Shown: piece by piece, positions 63,812 through 64,000 of the stretch
Position numbering within the stretch: position 1 is the stretch's first letter
How the letters are laid out: each line of letters begins with the position of its first letter
NCBI RefSeq assembly: GCF_015712165.1
Contig: NZ_JADPZX010000001.1
Coordinates: 1,364,001-1,428,000, forward strand
DNA from: Streptomyces spinoverrucosus
GTDB lineage: Bacteria > Actinomycetota > Actinomycetes > Streptomycetales > Streptomycetaceae
DNA length: 64,000 bases
Reading direction: 5' to 3'
Position numbers and translations under genes: made by a program
The notes under the pieces: generated by a model
What the model was told of the DNA's origin: nothing
Database searches by the model: none
Seen by the model: the letters and a program-made list of their open reading frames with translations, nothing else

Positions 63812-64000
63812 CCGCCGCCTATATGCGAGCAAGCGAGATCACCCAGCACCCCGTGGTCACCTTGACGGGGGAGGACATCGGGCAGGTCAAGGACCTCGTC
63901 TTCGACGCCACCACGGGCAGCATCCGATGCTTCACCCTCGCAGGCCGCGGCCTGCTGGCGGGTCCGCTCCATCGAGCTCTGCTGTGGAAGAACGTCCACG
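63808..64000 (+). CDS. PRC-barrel domain protein (3' end outside window)
   Basis: First 64 codons read TAAYMRASEITQHPVVTLTGEDIGQVKDLVFDATTGSIRCFTLAGRGLLAG, a clear PRC-barrel start (GEDIGQVKDLVFD, then strand pattern). These beta-barrels occur in stress-related or RNA-maturation proteins. GTG with GGGAGG upstream; the gene runs off the window. Confidence 0.85.
   Translation, partial: MTAAYMRASEITQHPVVTLTGEDIGQVKDLVFDATTGSIRCFTLAGRGLLAGPLHRALLWKNVH

Overview
The window is high-GC actinobacterial DNA and almost certainly a Streptomyces chromosome. Codon use is strongly GC-biased and genes are packed head to tail with ATGA or GTGA overlaps. The content is typical of the genus: XRE/DUF397 pairs with ATP-binding partners, a LAL-type LuxR regulator, a TIGR04222 protein, a secreted trypsin, paired NIS siderophore synthetases and a complete mce operon. 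No tRNA, rRNA or CRISPR array was seen.

Layout. 1-3640: a three-subunit molybdenum hydroxylase of the PaoABC/YagTSR type. 3644-6766: two divergent IucA/IucC synthetases, the second with an apparent frameshift near its start. 6834-10868: a secreted von Willebrand A protein and partner, then an HxlR regulator divergent from an aminotransferase with twin palindromes between them. 10959-14332: a three-gene DUF262 / AAA ATPase (DUF3696-like) / unknown cassette, a strong candidate for an uncharacterised defence system. 14841-20561: regulatory and housekeeping genes and an HxlR/MFS export pair. Two decayed genes lie at 16600-16770 and 20604-20951.

20952-26691 is a purine-degradation block: nucleobase permease, guanine or 8-oxoguanine deaminase, uricase, 5-hydroxyisourate hydrolase, OHCU decarboxylase and a small HTH regulator. 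40183-47033 is the matching glyoxylate branch: hydroxypyruvate isomerase, tartronate semialdehyde reductase, catalase and glyoxylate carboligase. Between them sit a transglycosylase, an ECF sigma factor with an unusual exported tail, and the 11-gene mce lipid-import operon (29184-40021). The sequence supports shared regulation. The uricase and catalase promoters carry the same 19-bp block. The hyi, catalase and gcl leaders share TTCCR-N5-YGGAA palindromes, doubled at 21-bp spacing before hyi and gcl. A near-identical 37-bp element precedes both the transglycosylase and the mce operon, on either side of the sigma-factor gene.

47263-56262 holds a zinc-ribbon protein, an acyl-CoA synthetase, the LAL regulator, trypsin, an AlkZ-like protein and a CorA transporter. 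From about 56263 the sequence becomes accessory: direct repeats, an AbiEii-type toxin pair, a membrane-anchored Mrr-like nuclease, a 5'-truncated helicase-nuclease, a HEPN-type gene and an IS3 OrfA fused in frame to a TerD domain. This looks like a defence-rich island that is being eroded. The window ends in a lipoprotein aspartyl protease, a 48-residue membrane protein and a partial PRC-barrel protein.

All functions are inferred from reading the sequence; no database search was run.
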